Assembly (NCBI GenBank): GCA_902798285.1
Contig: CADBVZ010000001.1
Span: forward strand, 62,001 to 126,000
Source of the DNA: an uncultured Prevotella sp.
GTDB lineage: Bacteria; Bacteroidota; Bacteroidia; Bacteroidales; Bacteroidaceae
Reading direction: 5' to 3'
Length of the DNA stretch: 64,000 nt
This document shows positions 8,387 to 21,068 of this stretch, piece after piece. Position 1 is the first letter of the stretch. Each line of letters begins with the position of its first letter. Made by a program: the position numbers and the translations under genes. Below the pieces are notes generated by a model. The model ran no database searches. It was not told where the DNA came from and saw only the letters and a program-made list of their open reading frames with translations.

Positions 8387-8394
8387 CGAAGGTA
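8387..8394 (-). promoter_or_regulatory. -7-like element of manC
   Basis: On the minus strand TACCTTCG differs by one base from TAnnTTTG and is suitably placed upstream of the start at 8356. Confidence 0.5.
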
Positions 8395-8475
8395 CGCATT
8401 ATAAATGATACGCCCAAATATTTTCACTTTTTTTACTTTTTTACCTCCTTATCTTTAATATTTTCACTAATATCC

Positions 8476-8506
8476 TTTGCCATTTCAAAATTTTGTTGTA
8501 CCTTTG
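8476..8506 (+). promoter_or_regulatory. Promoter of tRNA-Leu
   Basis: TTTG (8476-8479), 19 bases, then TACCTTTG (8499-8506): an exact match to the Bacteroidetes consensus, 36 bases before the tRNA. Confidence 0.85.
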
Positions 8507-8542
8507 CGCCCGATTTGGAGAACCCAGCAGCGTAAGGTACAA

Positions 8543-8624
8543 GCCCAGATGGCGGAATCGGTAGACGCGCTGGTCTCAAACACCAGTGGGGCAACCCGTG
8601 CCGGTTCGACCCCGGCTCTGGGTA
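8543..8624 (+). tRNA. tRNA-Leu (anticodon CAA)
   Basis: The acceptor arm GCCCAGA pairs with TCTGGGT. The anticodon arm CTGGT-CTCAAAC-ACCAG gives anticodon CAA. A short class II variable arm (TGGGGCAACCCG) and a T arm GCCGG-TTCGACC-CCGGC are present. CCA is not encoded. Flanking TTGGAGA (8515-8521) and TCTCCAA (8635-8641) can pair around the transcript. A promoter and terminator frame it as a single-gene unit. Confidence 0.95.
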
Positions 8625-8647
8625 CTACGAGGGCTCTCCAATCGCTC

Positions 8648-8680
8648 AGTGCTGCATCTCCCCGATCGCAGCACTTTTTT
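8648..8680 (+). terminator. Terminator of tRNA-Leu
   Basis: The perfect 8-bp stem AGTGCTGC/GCAGCACT with a 12-base loop is followed by TTTTT. Confidence 0.88.
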
Positions 8681-8717
8681 ATTTCCCCCAAATTAAGCTC
8701 CTTTAGGCATGCAATCA

Positions 8718-8731
8718 TGCAAACGTTTGCA
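8718..8731. promoter_or_regulatory. LacI-family-type operator upstream of the starch operon
   Basis: TGCAAACGTTTGCA is a perfect 14-bp palindrome with the central CG typical of LacI-family sites. GCAAACGTTTGC is the kind of site bound by maltose regulators (MalR) in Gram-positive bacteria. It lies 55 bases before the -7 element at 8786. Confidence 0.6.
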
Positions 8732-8785
8732 CTTTGAAAGGGCAAATAACACGGCTTTTCGCGGACAACGAAAGTGAATAATTCG

Positions 8786-8793
8786 TATCTTTG
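8786..8793 (+). promoter_or_regulatory. -7 element of the starch operon
   Basis: TATCTTTG matches TAnnTTTG and lies 34 bases before the 4-alpha-glucanotransferase start. Confidence 0.75.
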
Positions 8794-8827
8794 CACAAAG
8801 AAAAAATAACTAAAAGCAATTTCGGAT

Positions 8828-13719
<4,892 letters not shown>

Positions 13720-13743
13720 CAAGAAAACCTAACAATCTATGAT

Positions 13744-14499
13744 ATGAGCTGGAGAAAAACTATAGACCATATTGTAAACCCGGAGGTGCATACCCGCACC
13801 TCTCGGGCTTACGACTTAATCATGCTTCTGGCTATCGCAGCAGGTATCATTCCCCTGATGTTCAGAGGTCAAAGCACCTTCTTCTGGGCCCTTGAGGTGG
13901 GCGCATCGCTCTGTTTCATTGTGGATTATATCCTACGATGGTGCACAGCCGACTACCATTCAGAAAGGAGCCAGCTTGGTGCTTTTCTGATTTATCCCTT
14001 TACCCCGCTGGCCATTATCGACCTGTTGTCGATCCTCCCCATCTTCCACCTTCTCAACCCCACGTTCAGGGTGACGAGAGTGTACCGACTGATGAGGATC
14101 CTCAGGATCTTTCGCGTTATCAGGTATTATGAGCCGTTGAAGATAGTGTTGGCCGTTATCGAGAGACAACGCAGAACTCTGTGGACCGTTCTGGTACTGG
14201 CCCTCTTCTATATCTTCATCACAGCGCTTATCATGTTTAATGCAGAAGAGGAAATCAATCCTGCAACAGGACAGTTGCTGTTTGAGAACTTCTTCGACGC
14301 CTTTTACTGGGCAGCCTGTACCCTCACAACCGTGGGTTACGGCGATCTCTATCCGATATCTCATATCGGCCGTGTTATCAGTATCATCTCCTCTATGGTG
14401 GGCATAGCCGTTATCGCCCTGCCCTCTGGCATCATCACAGCAGGCTACATGGATGAGTTGAGTCGCAGAAACGAGAAAAAAGAAGAAACAAAACAATGA
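13744..14499 (+). CDS. Voltage-gated potassium channel (six-helix Kv type)
   Basis: 251 residues with six predicted transmembrane helices. The S4-like segment RVTRVYRLMRILRIFRVIRY has arginines about every third residue. The pore loop carries the K+ selectivity filter TVGYGD in LTTVGYGDLYP. No RCK/TrkA domain follows; the C terminus is short and charged. It sits in the inner membrane. The gene is in the middle of the starch operon: 24 bases after GH97 and overlapping the pullulanase start by 4 bases, so co-transcription is near certain. Why a K+ channel is there is not evident. Confidence 0.92.
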   Translation: MSWRKTIDHIVNPEVHTRTSRAYDLIMLLAIAAGIIPLMFRGQSTFFWALEVGASLCFIVDYILRWCTADYHSERSQLGAFLIYPFTPLAIIDLLSILPIFHLLNPTFRVTRVYRLMRILRIFRVIRYYEPLKIVLAVIERQRRTLWTVLVLALFYIFITALIMFNAEEEINPATGQLLFENFFDAFYWAACTLTTVGYGDLYPISHIGRVISIISSMVGIAVIALPSGIITAGYMDELSRRNEKKEETKQ

Positions 14500-16397
14500 A
14501 GAAATTGATATTCGCAGGATTACTGGCCATGCTGTGGCCTCATAAGTCGACAGCTCAGGTATTTCAGGAGGTGAACTATACCCCTGGCAAAACCGTGTTT
14601 ACCCTCTTCGCCCCCAATGATGCGAAGAAAGTTACCGTCCGCATCTATCAGGAGGGAAAAGACGGTAAGGCTTTGAAGACCGTTAAGATGTCGAGAGCAG
14701 GAGAAGAACTCTGGACTGCCACCATAAAAGGTGATCTGATGGGTAAGTTCTATACTTTCGACGTTGGTAAAGGCGAGTGTGCAGGTGTGTTTGCCAAGGC
14801 CGTAGGCGTGAATGGCAAGCGTGGTGCCATTATCGATATGAAGAAGACCAACCCAGAGCATTGGTGCTGCGACGAGCATCCTGTGGTGAAGTCGCCTGCC
14901 GACCTCGTGGTCTACGAGATGCATCATCGCGATTTCTCTATCTATCGTGCTGATGCCAAGTACCCAGGTAAGTTCCTGGCGCTAACAGAGCCTTGGGCCA
15001 TCGACCACCTGAAGACCCTTGGTGTGAACGCCATCCACATCCTACCTAGCTACGACTACGGTTCTGTGGATGAAACCCGTCTCAATGAGCCACAATATAA
15101 CTGGGGTTATGACCCTGTAAACTATAATGTGCCCGAGGGTGGTTACTCTACTGATCCCTATCAGCCAGAGGTGCGCATCCGCGAGTTCAAGCAGATGGTG
15201 CAAGCCCTTCACAAAGCCGGCATCCGCGTAATTCTCGACGTGGTATATAACCATACCTACGACATTGAGCACTCCAACTTCCAGCGCACATATCCGGATT
15301 ATTTCTATCGCAAAACCTCAGACGGTGCTTATAGCAATGGCTCTGGTTGTGGTAACGAGACTGCCAGCGACAAACCCATGATGCGTAAGTTTATGTTGGA
15401 GAGCGTGAAGTACTGGATCAACGAGTATCATATTGATGGCTTCCGTTTCGACCTGATGGGTGTGCATGATATCCAGACCATGAACGAGATTCGCGCAATG
15501 GTTGATGAGATCGATCCTACCATCTACATCTATGGCGAAGGCTGGAGTGCTGGTAGTTGCGCCATCCCCAACGAGCAGTTAGGAATGAAGGCCAACATCC
15601 CTCAGATGCCCGCCATTGGTGCCTTCTCGGATGAGATTCGCGATGCCCTCCGTGGTCCGTTCTCTGATGACACCAAACCAGGTTGGCTGGGAGGAGCATC
15701 TGAGGAGGAAAGCATTAAGTTTGGCATTGCTGGTGCCATCGCCCATCCGCAAGTGGATATGACAAAGGTCAACTATTCGAAGGAGCCTTGGGCTCTCGAA
15801 CCCACACAGATGATGAGCTACGTAAGTTGTCATGACGATATGTGTCTGGTAGACCGCCTGAAGGCCTCGATTCCCGGTATTTCCGAGGAGGAGTTGATTC
15901 GTCTCGACCTCTTGGCACAGACGGCCGTTTTCACCTCACAGGGTGTGCCCTTTATGCTCAGCGGCGAGGAGTTGTTGCGTACCAAACAGGGCGTTCATAA
16001 TTCGTTTGAGTCGCCCGATGAGATCAACCGCCTGGACTGGAGCAACAAGGAGAAGTACCCACAGGTGTTCGAGTATTACAAGAATCTTATCCAGTTGCGC
16101 AAGAATCATCCTGCCTTCCGTCTGGGGAATGCCGACCTCGTACGTAAACATCTCGAATTCCTTGAGGTTCCCAAGGGCGTTGTCGCTTTCCGTCTGAAGA
16201 ACTACGCAGGTCGCGATGATTGGCGCGATATTATCGTGATTCTCAATGCCAACAAGACATCGGCCGATGTCACCATTCCCAATGGCAACTATACCGTTGT
16301 ATGCTGCGATGGTCAGATTAACGAACAAGGACTCGGCACCCTCAAGGGCGATAAAGCCGTAGTCGAGCCACAATCCGCAATCATTTTACACAACTAA
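14496..16397 (+). CDS. Type I pullulanase-like GH13 with CBM48
   Basis: 633 residues with an N-terminal signal peptide (MKKLIFAGLLAMLWPHKS). A CBM48-like sandwich is followed by the GH13 barrel. The type I pullulanase hallmark YNWGYDPVNYNVPEG is present, with catalytic GFRFDLMGVHD (nucleophile Asp), IYGEGWSAG (Glu) and VSCHDDMCLVDR (Asp). It should cut alpha-1,6 branches of starch or pullulan outside the cytoplasm. It overlaps the K+ channel stop by 4 bases and is followed one base later by the next GH13 gene. Confidence 0.92.
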   Translation: MKKLIFAGLLAMLWPHKSTAQVFQEVNYTPGKTVFTLFAPNDAKKVTVRIYQEGKDGKALKTVKMSRAGEELWTATIKGDLMGKFYTFDVGKGECAGVFAKAVGVNGKRGAIIDMKKTNPEHWCCDEHPVVKSPADLVVYEMHHRDFSIYRADAKYPGKFLALTEPWAIDHLKTLGVNAIHILPSYDYGSVDETRLNEPQYNWGYDPVNYNVPEGGYSTDPYQPEVRIREFKQMVQALHKAGIRVILDVVYNHTYDIEHSNFQRTYPDYFYRKTSDGAYSNGSGCGNETASDKPMMRKFMLESVKYWINEYHIDGFRFDLMGVHDIQTMNEIRAMVDEIDPTIYIYGEGWSAGSCAIPNEQLGMKANIPQMPAIGAFSDEIRDALRGPFSDDTKPGWLGGASEEESIKFGIAGAIAHPQVDMTKVNYSKEPWALEPTQMMSYVSCHDDMCLVDRLKASIPGISEEELIRLDLLAQTAVFTSQGVPFMLSGEELLRTKQGVHNSFESPDEINRLDWSNKEKYPQVFEYYKNLIQLRKNHPAFRLGNADLVRKHLEFLEVPKGVVAFRLKNYAGRDDWRDIIVILNANKTSADVTIPNGNYTVVCCDGQINEQGLGTLKGDKAVVEPQSAIILHN

Positions 16398-16398
16398 T

Positions 16399-18327
16399 AT
16401 GAAACGACTATTTTATACTTTCTTACTCGTAAGCACAGCCCTCACCATGATGGCTGCCAAAAAAACAGTGATCGACCGTATTGAACCCACCGACTGGTAC
16501 GTAGGGATGAAGAACCCAACAGTACAGCTTATGGTCTATGGTCAGGGCATTCGTGATGTGGCCAGTGTTACCACTGACTATTCTGGTGTAGTTATCGACA
16601 GTCTCGTACGTCTCGATTCGCCCAACTATCTGCTCGTGTACTTGAACCTGAAAGATGCCCAACCAGGCACGATGACACTGAACTTCGGAAAGACGAAGGT
16701 GCAGTATCAGCTGAAACAACGCGAAATGAGTGGCGACAAACGTATGGGCTTCACCAATGCCGATGTGCTCTATATGCTCATGCCCGACCGCTTTGCCCAG
16801 GGTGCCAATCATCCCAAACAGATTAAGGGTATGCGTACCTATGTGGAAGACCGTTCGAAGCCCTCACTGCGTCACGGTGGCGACCTGAATGGCATCCGTG
16901 AACACCTCGACTACTTTAAGGAGTTAGGCGTTACAGCCCTCTGGTTCACCCCAGTCATGGAAAACGACTCACCCGACTCAGAGAACGGTTTCTCCACCTA
17001 TCATGGCTATGCCACTACCAACTACTACAAGGTGGATCCCCGCTTTGGTTCGAACGAGGACTATAAGCGTCTTTGCGACGAGGCTCACGCCAAGGGACTG
17101 AAGATTGTGATGGACATGATCTTCAACCACAGCGGTTTTGAGCATCCCTGGACCATGGACATGCCCACGAAGGATTGGCTGAACAAGCCCGAGTGGCTCA
17201 ACGAGAAGCAGAGCGGACGTGATCCTATGACAGGCTTCACAGCCAACAGCGATGGCTCAGAACCTGCCAAGAGTGCCTATCTGCAGACTTCGTACAAGCT
17301 TACACCAATAGTTGACCCCTACGCTTCGAAACTCGACATCATGGAGACGGAAGAGGGTTGGTTTGTGCCCTCTATGCCCGACCTGAATCAGCACAATCCC
17401 CACCTCATGCGCTACCTCATCCAGAACTCCATCTGGTGGATTGAAACCGTAGGCATCGATGGCATCCGCATGGATACCTATCCTTACGCATACTCCAACG
17501 AGATGGCCAAATGGATGAAGGAGATCGACGAAGAATATCCCAACTTCAATACCGTTGGTGAAACATGGGTTACAGAACCCGCCTACACCGCTGCCTGGCA
17601 GAAGGATTCGAAGTTGTCCAAGGAGAACAGCTACCTGAAGACCGTCATGGATTTCTCGTTCTTCGACAAGATGAATCAGGCCAAGTACGAGGAGACCGAT
17701 CCCTGGTGGAACGGACTGAATCGTCTTTATGGCTCGTTCGTATACGACTACCTCTACGCCAACCCGTCGAGCGTCATGGCCTTTATCGAGAACCACGACA
17801 CCGATCGTTTCTTGGGCAATGGCTGCGATACGCTCGCTCTAAAACAAGCCCTTGCTTTATTGCTCACCGTGAACCGTATCCCCCAGCTCTATTATGGCAC
17901 TGAGGTGTTGATGAACGGCACGAAGCAAGTAACCGATGGTAACGTGCGTAAGGACTTCCCAGGCGGATTCCCTGGCGATACTCACAATGCATTCACGAAG
18001 GAAGGTCGTACCGAGGCCGAGCAGGCTATGTTCGAGTGGACCAGCCGTCTGCTCCACTGGCGTCAGGGCAACGATGTCATCATCAAAGGTTCTCAGACTC
18101 AGTTCATCCCTTATCAGGGTGTCTACGTCATCGCCCGCCAATATCAGGGTAAGACGGCACTCACTGTGCTTAATGGCACCAGCAAGCCCGCCACGATGGA
18201 CGTGAGTCGTTATGCAGAGGTCATCGGCTCTACCAAAGCAGCCAAGGATATCCTTACTGGATGTACTTTCGACCTCTCTAAGAATATCAACCTCGAGCCC
18301 AGACAAAGTCTGGTTCTGGAGTTTTAA
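16399..18327 (+). CDS. susA: SusA-like neopullulanase/alpha-amylase (GH13)
   Basis: 642 residues with a signal peptide (MKRLFYTFLLVSTALTMMAA). An N-terminal cyclomaltodextrinase-type Ig domain precedes the GH13 barrel. Catalytic motifs are GIRMDTYPYA (nucleophile Asp), NTVGETWV (Glu) and IENHDTDRF (Asp). It resembles periplasmic SusA of Bacteroides, which cuts imported malto-oligosaccharides to maltose and glucose-size products. It is the last gene of the starch operon; a new promoter follows at 18341-18372. Confidence 0.9.
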   Translation: MKRLFYTFLLVSTALTMMAAKKTVIDRIEPTDWYVGMKNPTVQLMVYGQGIRDVASVTTDYSGVVIDSLVRLDSPNYLLVYLNLKDAQPGTMTLNFGKTKVQYQLKQREMSGDKRMGFTNADVLYMLMPDRFAQGANHPKQIKGMRTYVEDRSKPSLRHGGDLNGIREHLDYFKELGVTALWFTPVMENDSPDSENGFSTYHGYATTNYYKVDPRFGSNEDYKRLCDEAHAKGLKIVMDMIFNHSGFEHPWTMDMPTKDWLNKPEWLNEKQSGRDPMTGFTANSDGSEPAKSAYLQTSYKLTPIVDPYASKLDIMETEEGWFVPSMPDLNQHNPHLMRYLIQNSIWWIETVGIDGIRMDTYPYAYSNEMAKWMKEIDEEYPNFNTVGETWVTEPAYTAAWQKDSKLSKENSYLKTVMDFSFFDKMNQAKYEETDPWWNGLNRLYGSFVYDYLYANPSSVMAFIENHDTDRFLGNGCDTLALKQALALLLTVNRIPQLYYGTEVLMNGTKQVTDGNVRKDFPGGFPGDTHNAFTKEGRTEAEQAMFEWTSRLLHWRQGNDVIIKGSQTQFIPYQGVYVIARQYQGKTALTVLNGTSKPATMDVSRYAEVIGSTKAAKDILTGCTFDLSKNINLEPRQSLVLEF

Positions 18328-18340
18328 TTTTCGCTAAAAA

Positions 18341-18372
18341 TTTGGTAAATTACCTAGTAATTTGTACCTTTG
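18341..18372 (+). promoter_or_regulatory. Promoter of the histidine-phosphatase operon
   Basis: TTTG (18341-18344), 20 bases, then TACCTTTG (18365-18372). The ATG at 18377 would be at or before the transcript start, which favours the ATG at 18398. Confidence 0.82.
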
Positions 18373-18397
18373 CCGAATGAATCAGTTCAAACGATCA

Positions 18398-19729
18398 ATG
18401 AAGGCAATTGCGAAGCAAATCATTTTTACTACCATACTGACCCTTTGTGCCCCTGTAACAGCAGGGGCTCAGAGCGTTGTAAAGGAGCTGAAGGAGAATG
18501 TGAACCGTGCGGCTGGCATGTTCTATGCCCGTCCTATTATCGAGCATCATAAGGTCACCCCGACCCCCAAAGGTAAGAAGCCTTTCTACATCAACAACTA
18601 TTGCTGTCCTGCCTCGTATTATCTCGACAAGGTAGAGTATTACAAGGACACCTACGACACCTTTGCCAAGGCCGACTCGCTGGGTAAGCTTACCACATTG
18701 GGTAAGGACGTATTCCATCGCATCGGTCTGTTGTGTCGCGAGGTCAACAATCGTGGTGGTGAGATAACGCCCAAGGGAGCTATGCAGAGCCGAGGACTCA
18801 TGAAGCAGATGCTGATGCGTGTGCCCGGTATGCTCTCTCACGACACCTATTACAGCGTACATAGTGTGGTGGAGAACCATTGTATCATGACCATGCAGGA
18901 GGGACTCTTGCAGCTCTCTTCCATGCTGCAGCCCATCACGGCCCGCAGTAGGGCATCCGACAAGGGTATCCGTTATATGGCCCCACACGATGAAGAGTTG
19001 GCTGCCCAGGCCACCGACTCGCTCACCATGGCTCGCTATAATCGGTTCGCAGCCCTCAACACCAACGATGGCCGACTCATGCGTTCGCTCTTCAACGACA
19101 TGAACTATGTGGTTACCAACATCGATGAAGCCCTGCTGGCCCGTCAGCTCTTTATCCTCGCAGGTAACTACCAGCATACCGACCTTGCCGGTCAGGTAAC
19201 CCTTTGGGACATTTTTACGCCCGAGGAGATCCACCAGCACTGGCGCAAGCAGAATGCCTGGCACTACATCAACTACGGTGGTTGCACGCTCAATGGTGGC
19301 TATCAGGCCTACACCCGTCGAGCCGTATTGCGTAACATGATGCACATGGGCGACAGCATCATCAACCACAAAACCCCATTGATGCACCTGCGCTATACTT
19401 ACGAGAATGTAGTCATGTCGCTGGCTTGCCTGATGGAGCTCGATGGTGTGGGCATCCACACGGCCAACCTCGACTCGCTCGAGGATTACGGTTGGGCCAA
19501 CTACCGCATCGCCCCCCTCGGAGGCGCCATCACGATGGTCCACTATCGTAGTGAGATTGGCGATCCCGATGTGCTGGTCAAGGTATTATTCAATGGTCAT
19601 GAGGCCAAATTACCCATTGAGACCGATTGCTTCCCCTATTACCACTGGCAGGAGGTAAAGCGCTACTATCTGCGCAAACTCTATCGTTACGAAAACAAGC
19701 GACTCAACAATAAAATAAGCTCACGATGA
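18398..19729 (+). CDS. Histidine-phosphatase-family protein lacking catalytic residues (predicted pseudoenzyme)
   Basis: 443 residues with a signal peptide (MKAIAKQIIFTTILTLCAP, cut near GAQ). It aligns with the next gene over its length, for example KKPFYINNY against KKPFYISHY, the NYGGCTLNGGYQAY region, and the C-terminal DPDVLVKVLFNGHEAKLPIETDC. The catalytic RHGSR of the neighbour is CPASY here, and the HE pair of GHETVLFPL is YE in TYENVVMSL. The nucleophile histidine, its arginines and the second histidine are thus all gone. The protein is presumably exported and may bind a ligand or the active paralogue. The start is chosen from promoter position; 18377 is an alternative. It overlaps the next gene by 4 bases. 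Confidence 0.85.
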   Translation: MKAIAKQIIFTTILTLCAPVTAGAQSVVKELKENVNRAAGMFYARPIIEHHKVTPTPKGKKPFYINNYCCPASYYLDKVEYYKDTYDTFAKADSLGKLTTLGKDVFHRIGLLCREVNNRGGEITPKGAMQSRGLMKQMLMRVPGMLSHDTYYSVHSVVENHCIMTMQEGLLQLSSMLQPITARSRASDKGIRYMAPHDEELAAQATDSLTMARYNRFAALNTNDGRLMRSLFNDMNYVVTNIDEALLARQLFILAGNYQHTDLAGQVTLWDIFTPEEIHQHWRKQNAWHYINYGGCTLNGGYQAYTRRAVLRNMMHMGDSIINHKTPLMHLRYTYENVVMSLACLMELDGVGIHTANLDSLEDYGWANYRIAPLGGAITMVHYRSEIGDPDVLVKVLFNGHEAKLPIETDCFPYYHWQEVKRYYLRKLYRYENKRLNNKISSR

Positions 19730-21036
19730 AGGCGAAGACTCTATACTTGATAGCAATACTATTCACTATCCTCTGTTCACTATTCACTCCCTCTGCGATG
19801 GCTCAGGGCGTGAGGGATCTGATCCAGCAACATCCGTCATACGCCTCGTGCAACTACCACACCTATCCCGATACCATCACCGCCGTGCTCACCCCGGCCC
19901 CTGCTGGCAAGAAGCCCTTTTATATCTCGCACTACGGACGTCATGGCTCGCGTTACATTAATAGCCGCAGTGGTTACGATATCCCCTATAGAATGATGGA
20001 GCAGGCCGACTCGCTCGATGAGTTGACACCTGCTGGCCAACAAGTCTTCAACTATATGGATAACATCATGCGCGACACCGAGGGCCGTTGGGGCGAACTC
20101 ACGGGCTATGGCAAGCAGCAACTGCAGAACATCGGCCGCCGCATGGTTCAGAACTTCCCCGAGGTGCTCTGTCCGGGTGCCAGGGTTACGGCCGTCAGCA
20201 CCATCGTACCCCGTTGCATCGAGTCTATGGGTTCGTTCACCATGGAGATGCTCCAGGTATGCCCCCAGCTCCAGATTACCATGGAAGCCTCGAAGCGCAA
20301 CCAGTGGTACTTGAACTACCAGGACCGTAAGCTGCGTAAGAACTACATGACGCCCGAGGCCCAGAAGGCCTACGATGCCTATACCGCCTCGCGCTTGGGT
20401 AACACCCGCCTGATGGAGGTCATCTTCAAGAATCCCGATATCGTAAAGGAGATTGTCGACGAGGAGTACTTCAACTACTACCTCATGAAGATGGGACTCT
20501 TCCAACTCAATACCAACTACAACCGCGAGACCCACATCATGAGCCTCTTCAACATCGACGACCTCTACCGCATGTGGCAGATTGACAATGCCCTGTGGTA
20601 CATCCAGCATGGCGCCTGCAAACTCAATGGTGGTCGTCAGCCCTATAGCCAGCGTTATCTGCTCAAAAAACTCATTACCGATGCCGACAGCTGCATCCAG
20701 CTCGAAAAGCCGGGAGCCCAGTTGCGCTTTGGCCATGAGACGGTGCTCTTCCCGCTGGTTTGTCTCATGGGCATCAACGGCTTCGACCTTGAGACTGACA
20801 ACCTTGAGGAACTCGAAGAGAAGGGCTGGTGGTGCTCCAACGTGTTCCCCATGGGTTCCAACCTCCAGGCCATCTTCTATCGTACTGACAAGAACGATCC
20901 CGATGTGCTCGTAAAATTCCTGCTCAATGAGGAAGAGGCCAGCCTACCCGTGCCCACCGATTGCGCTCCCTACTATCATTGGAAGGACGTGCGGCAATAC
21001 TGCCTAGACAAACTTGAACGGTATAAAAAGAAATAG
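19726..21036 (+). CDS. Secreted histidine-type phosphatase (phytase/MINPP-like)
   Basis: 436 residues. The signal peptide ends near SAMAQG, and its hydrophobic core is encoded by a heptamer tandem repeat. The histidine phosphatase motif RHGSR is at residues 72-76 in HYGRHGSRYIN, and a second catalytic pair lies in FGHETVLFPL. Members related to multiple-inositol-polyphosphate phosphatase remove phosphate from phytate and other esters in the periplasm or outer membrane. The gene overlaps its inactive-looking paralogue by 4 bases, so the two should be made together. A lipoprotein with a PP2C-like domain follows 32 bases on. Confidence 0.88.
   Translation: MKAKTLYLIAILFTILCSLFTPSAMAQGVRDLIQQHPSYASCNYHTYPDTITAVLTPAPAGKKPFYISHYGRHGSRYINSRSGYDIPYRMMEQADSLDELTPAGQQVFNYMDNIMRDTEGRWGELTGYGKQQLQNIGRRMVQNFPEVLCPGARVTAVSTIVPRCIESMGSFTMEMLQVCPQLQITMEASKRNQWYLNYQDRKLRKNYMTPEAQKAYDAYTASRLGNTRLMEVIFKNPDIVKEIVDEEYFNYYLMKMGLFQLNTNYNRETHIMSLFNIDDLYRMWQIDNALWYIQHGACKLNGGRQPYSQRYLLKKLITDADSCIQLEKPGAQLRFGHETVLFPLVCLMGINGFDLETDNLEELEEKGWWCSNVFPMGSNLQAIFYRTDKNDPDVLVKFLLNEEEASLPVPTDCAPYYHWKDVRQYCLDKLERYKKK
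19761..19795 (+). repeat. Heptamer tandem repeat encoding a signal-peptide core
   Basis: Units ATTCACT, ATCCTCT, GTTCACT, ATTCACT and CCCTCTG are read as LFTILCSLFTPS inside the signal peptide of the phosphatase. They are complementary in type to the GTGAGAG/AGTGAAT heptamers elsewhere in the window. Confidence 0.78.
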
Positions 21037-21068
21037 CAATAACATCACAATAACAAAAACCTATAGAT

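Noticed and set aside
8477..8737. Plus-strand open frame across the tRNA-Leu gene
   Set aside because: It spans the tRNA promoter, the tRNA and its terminator and cannot be a real mRNA.
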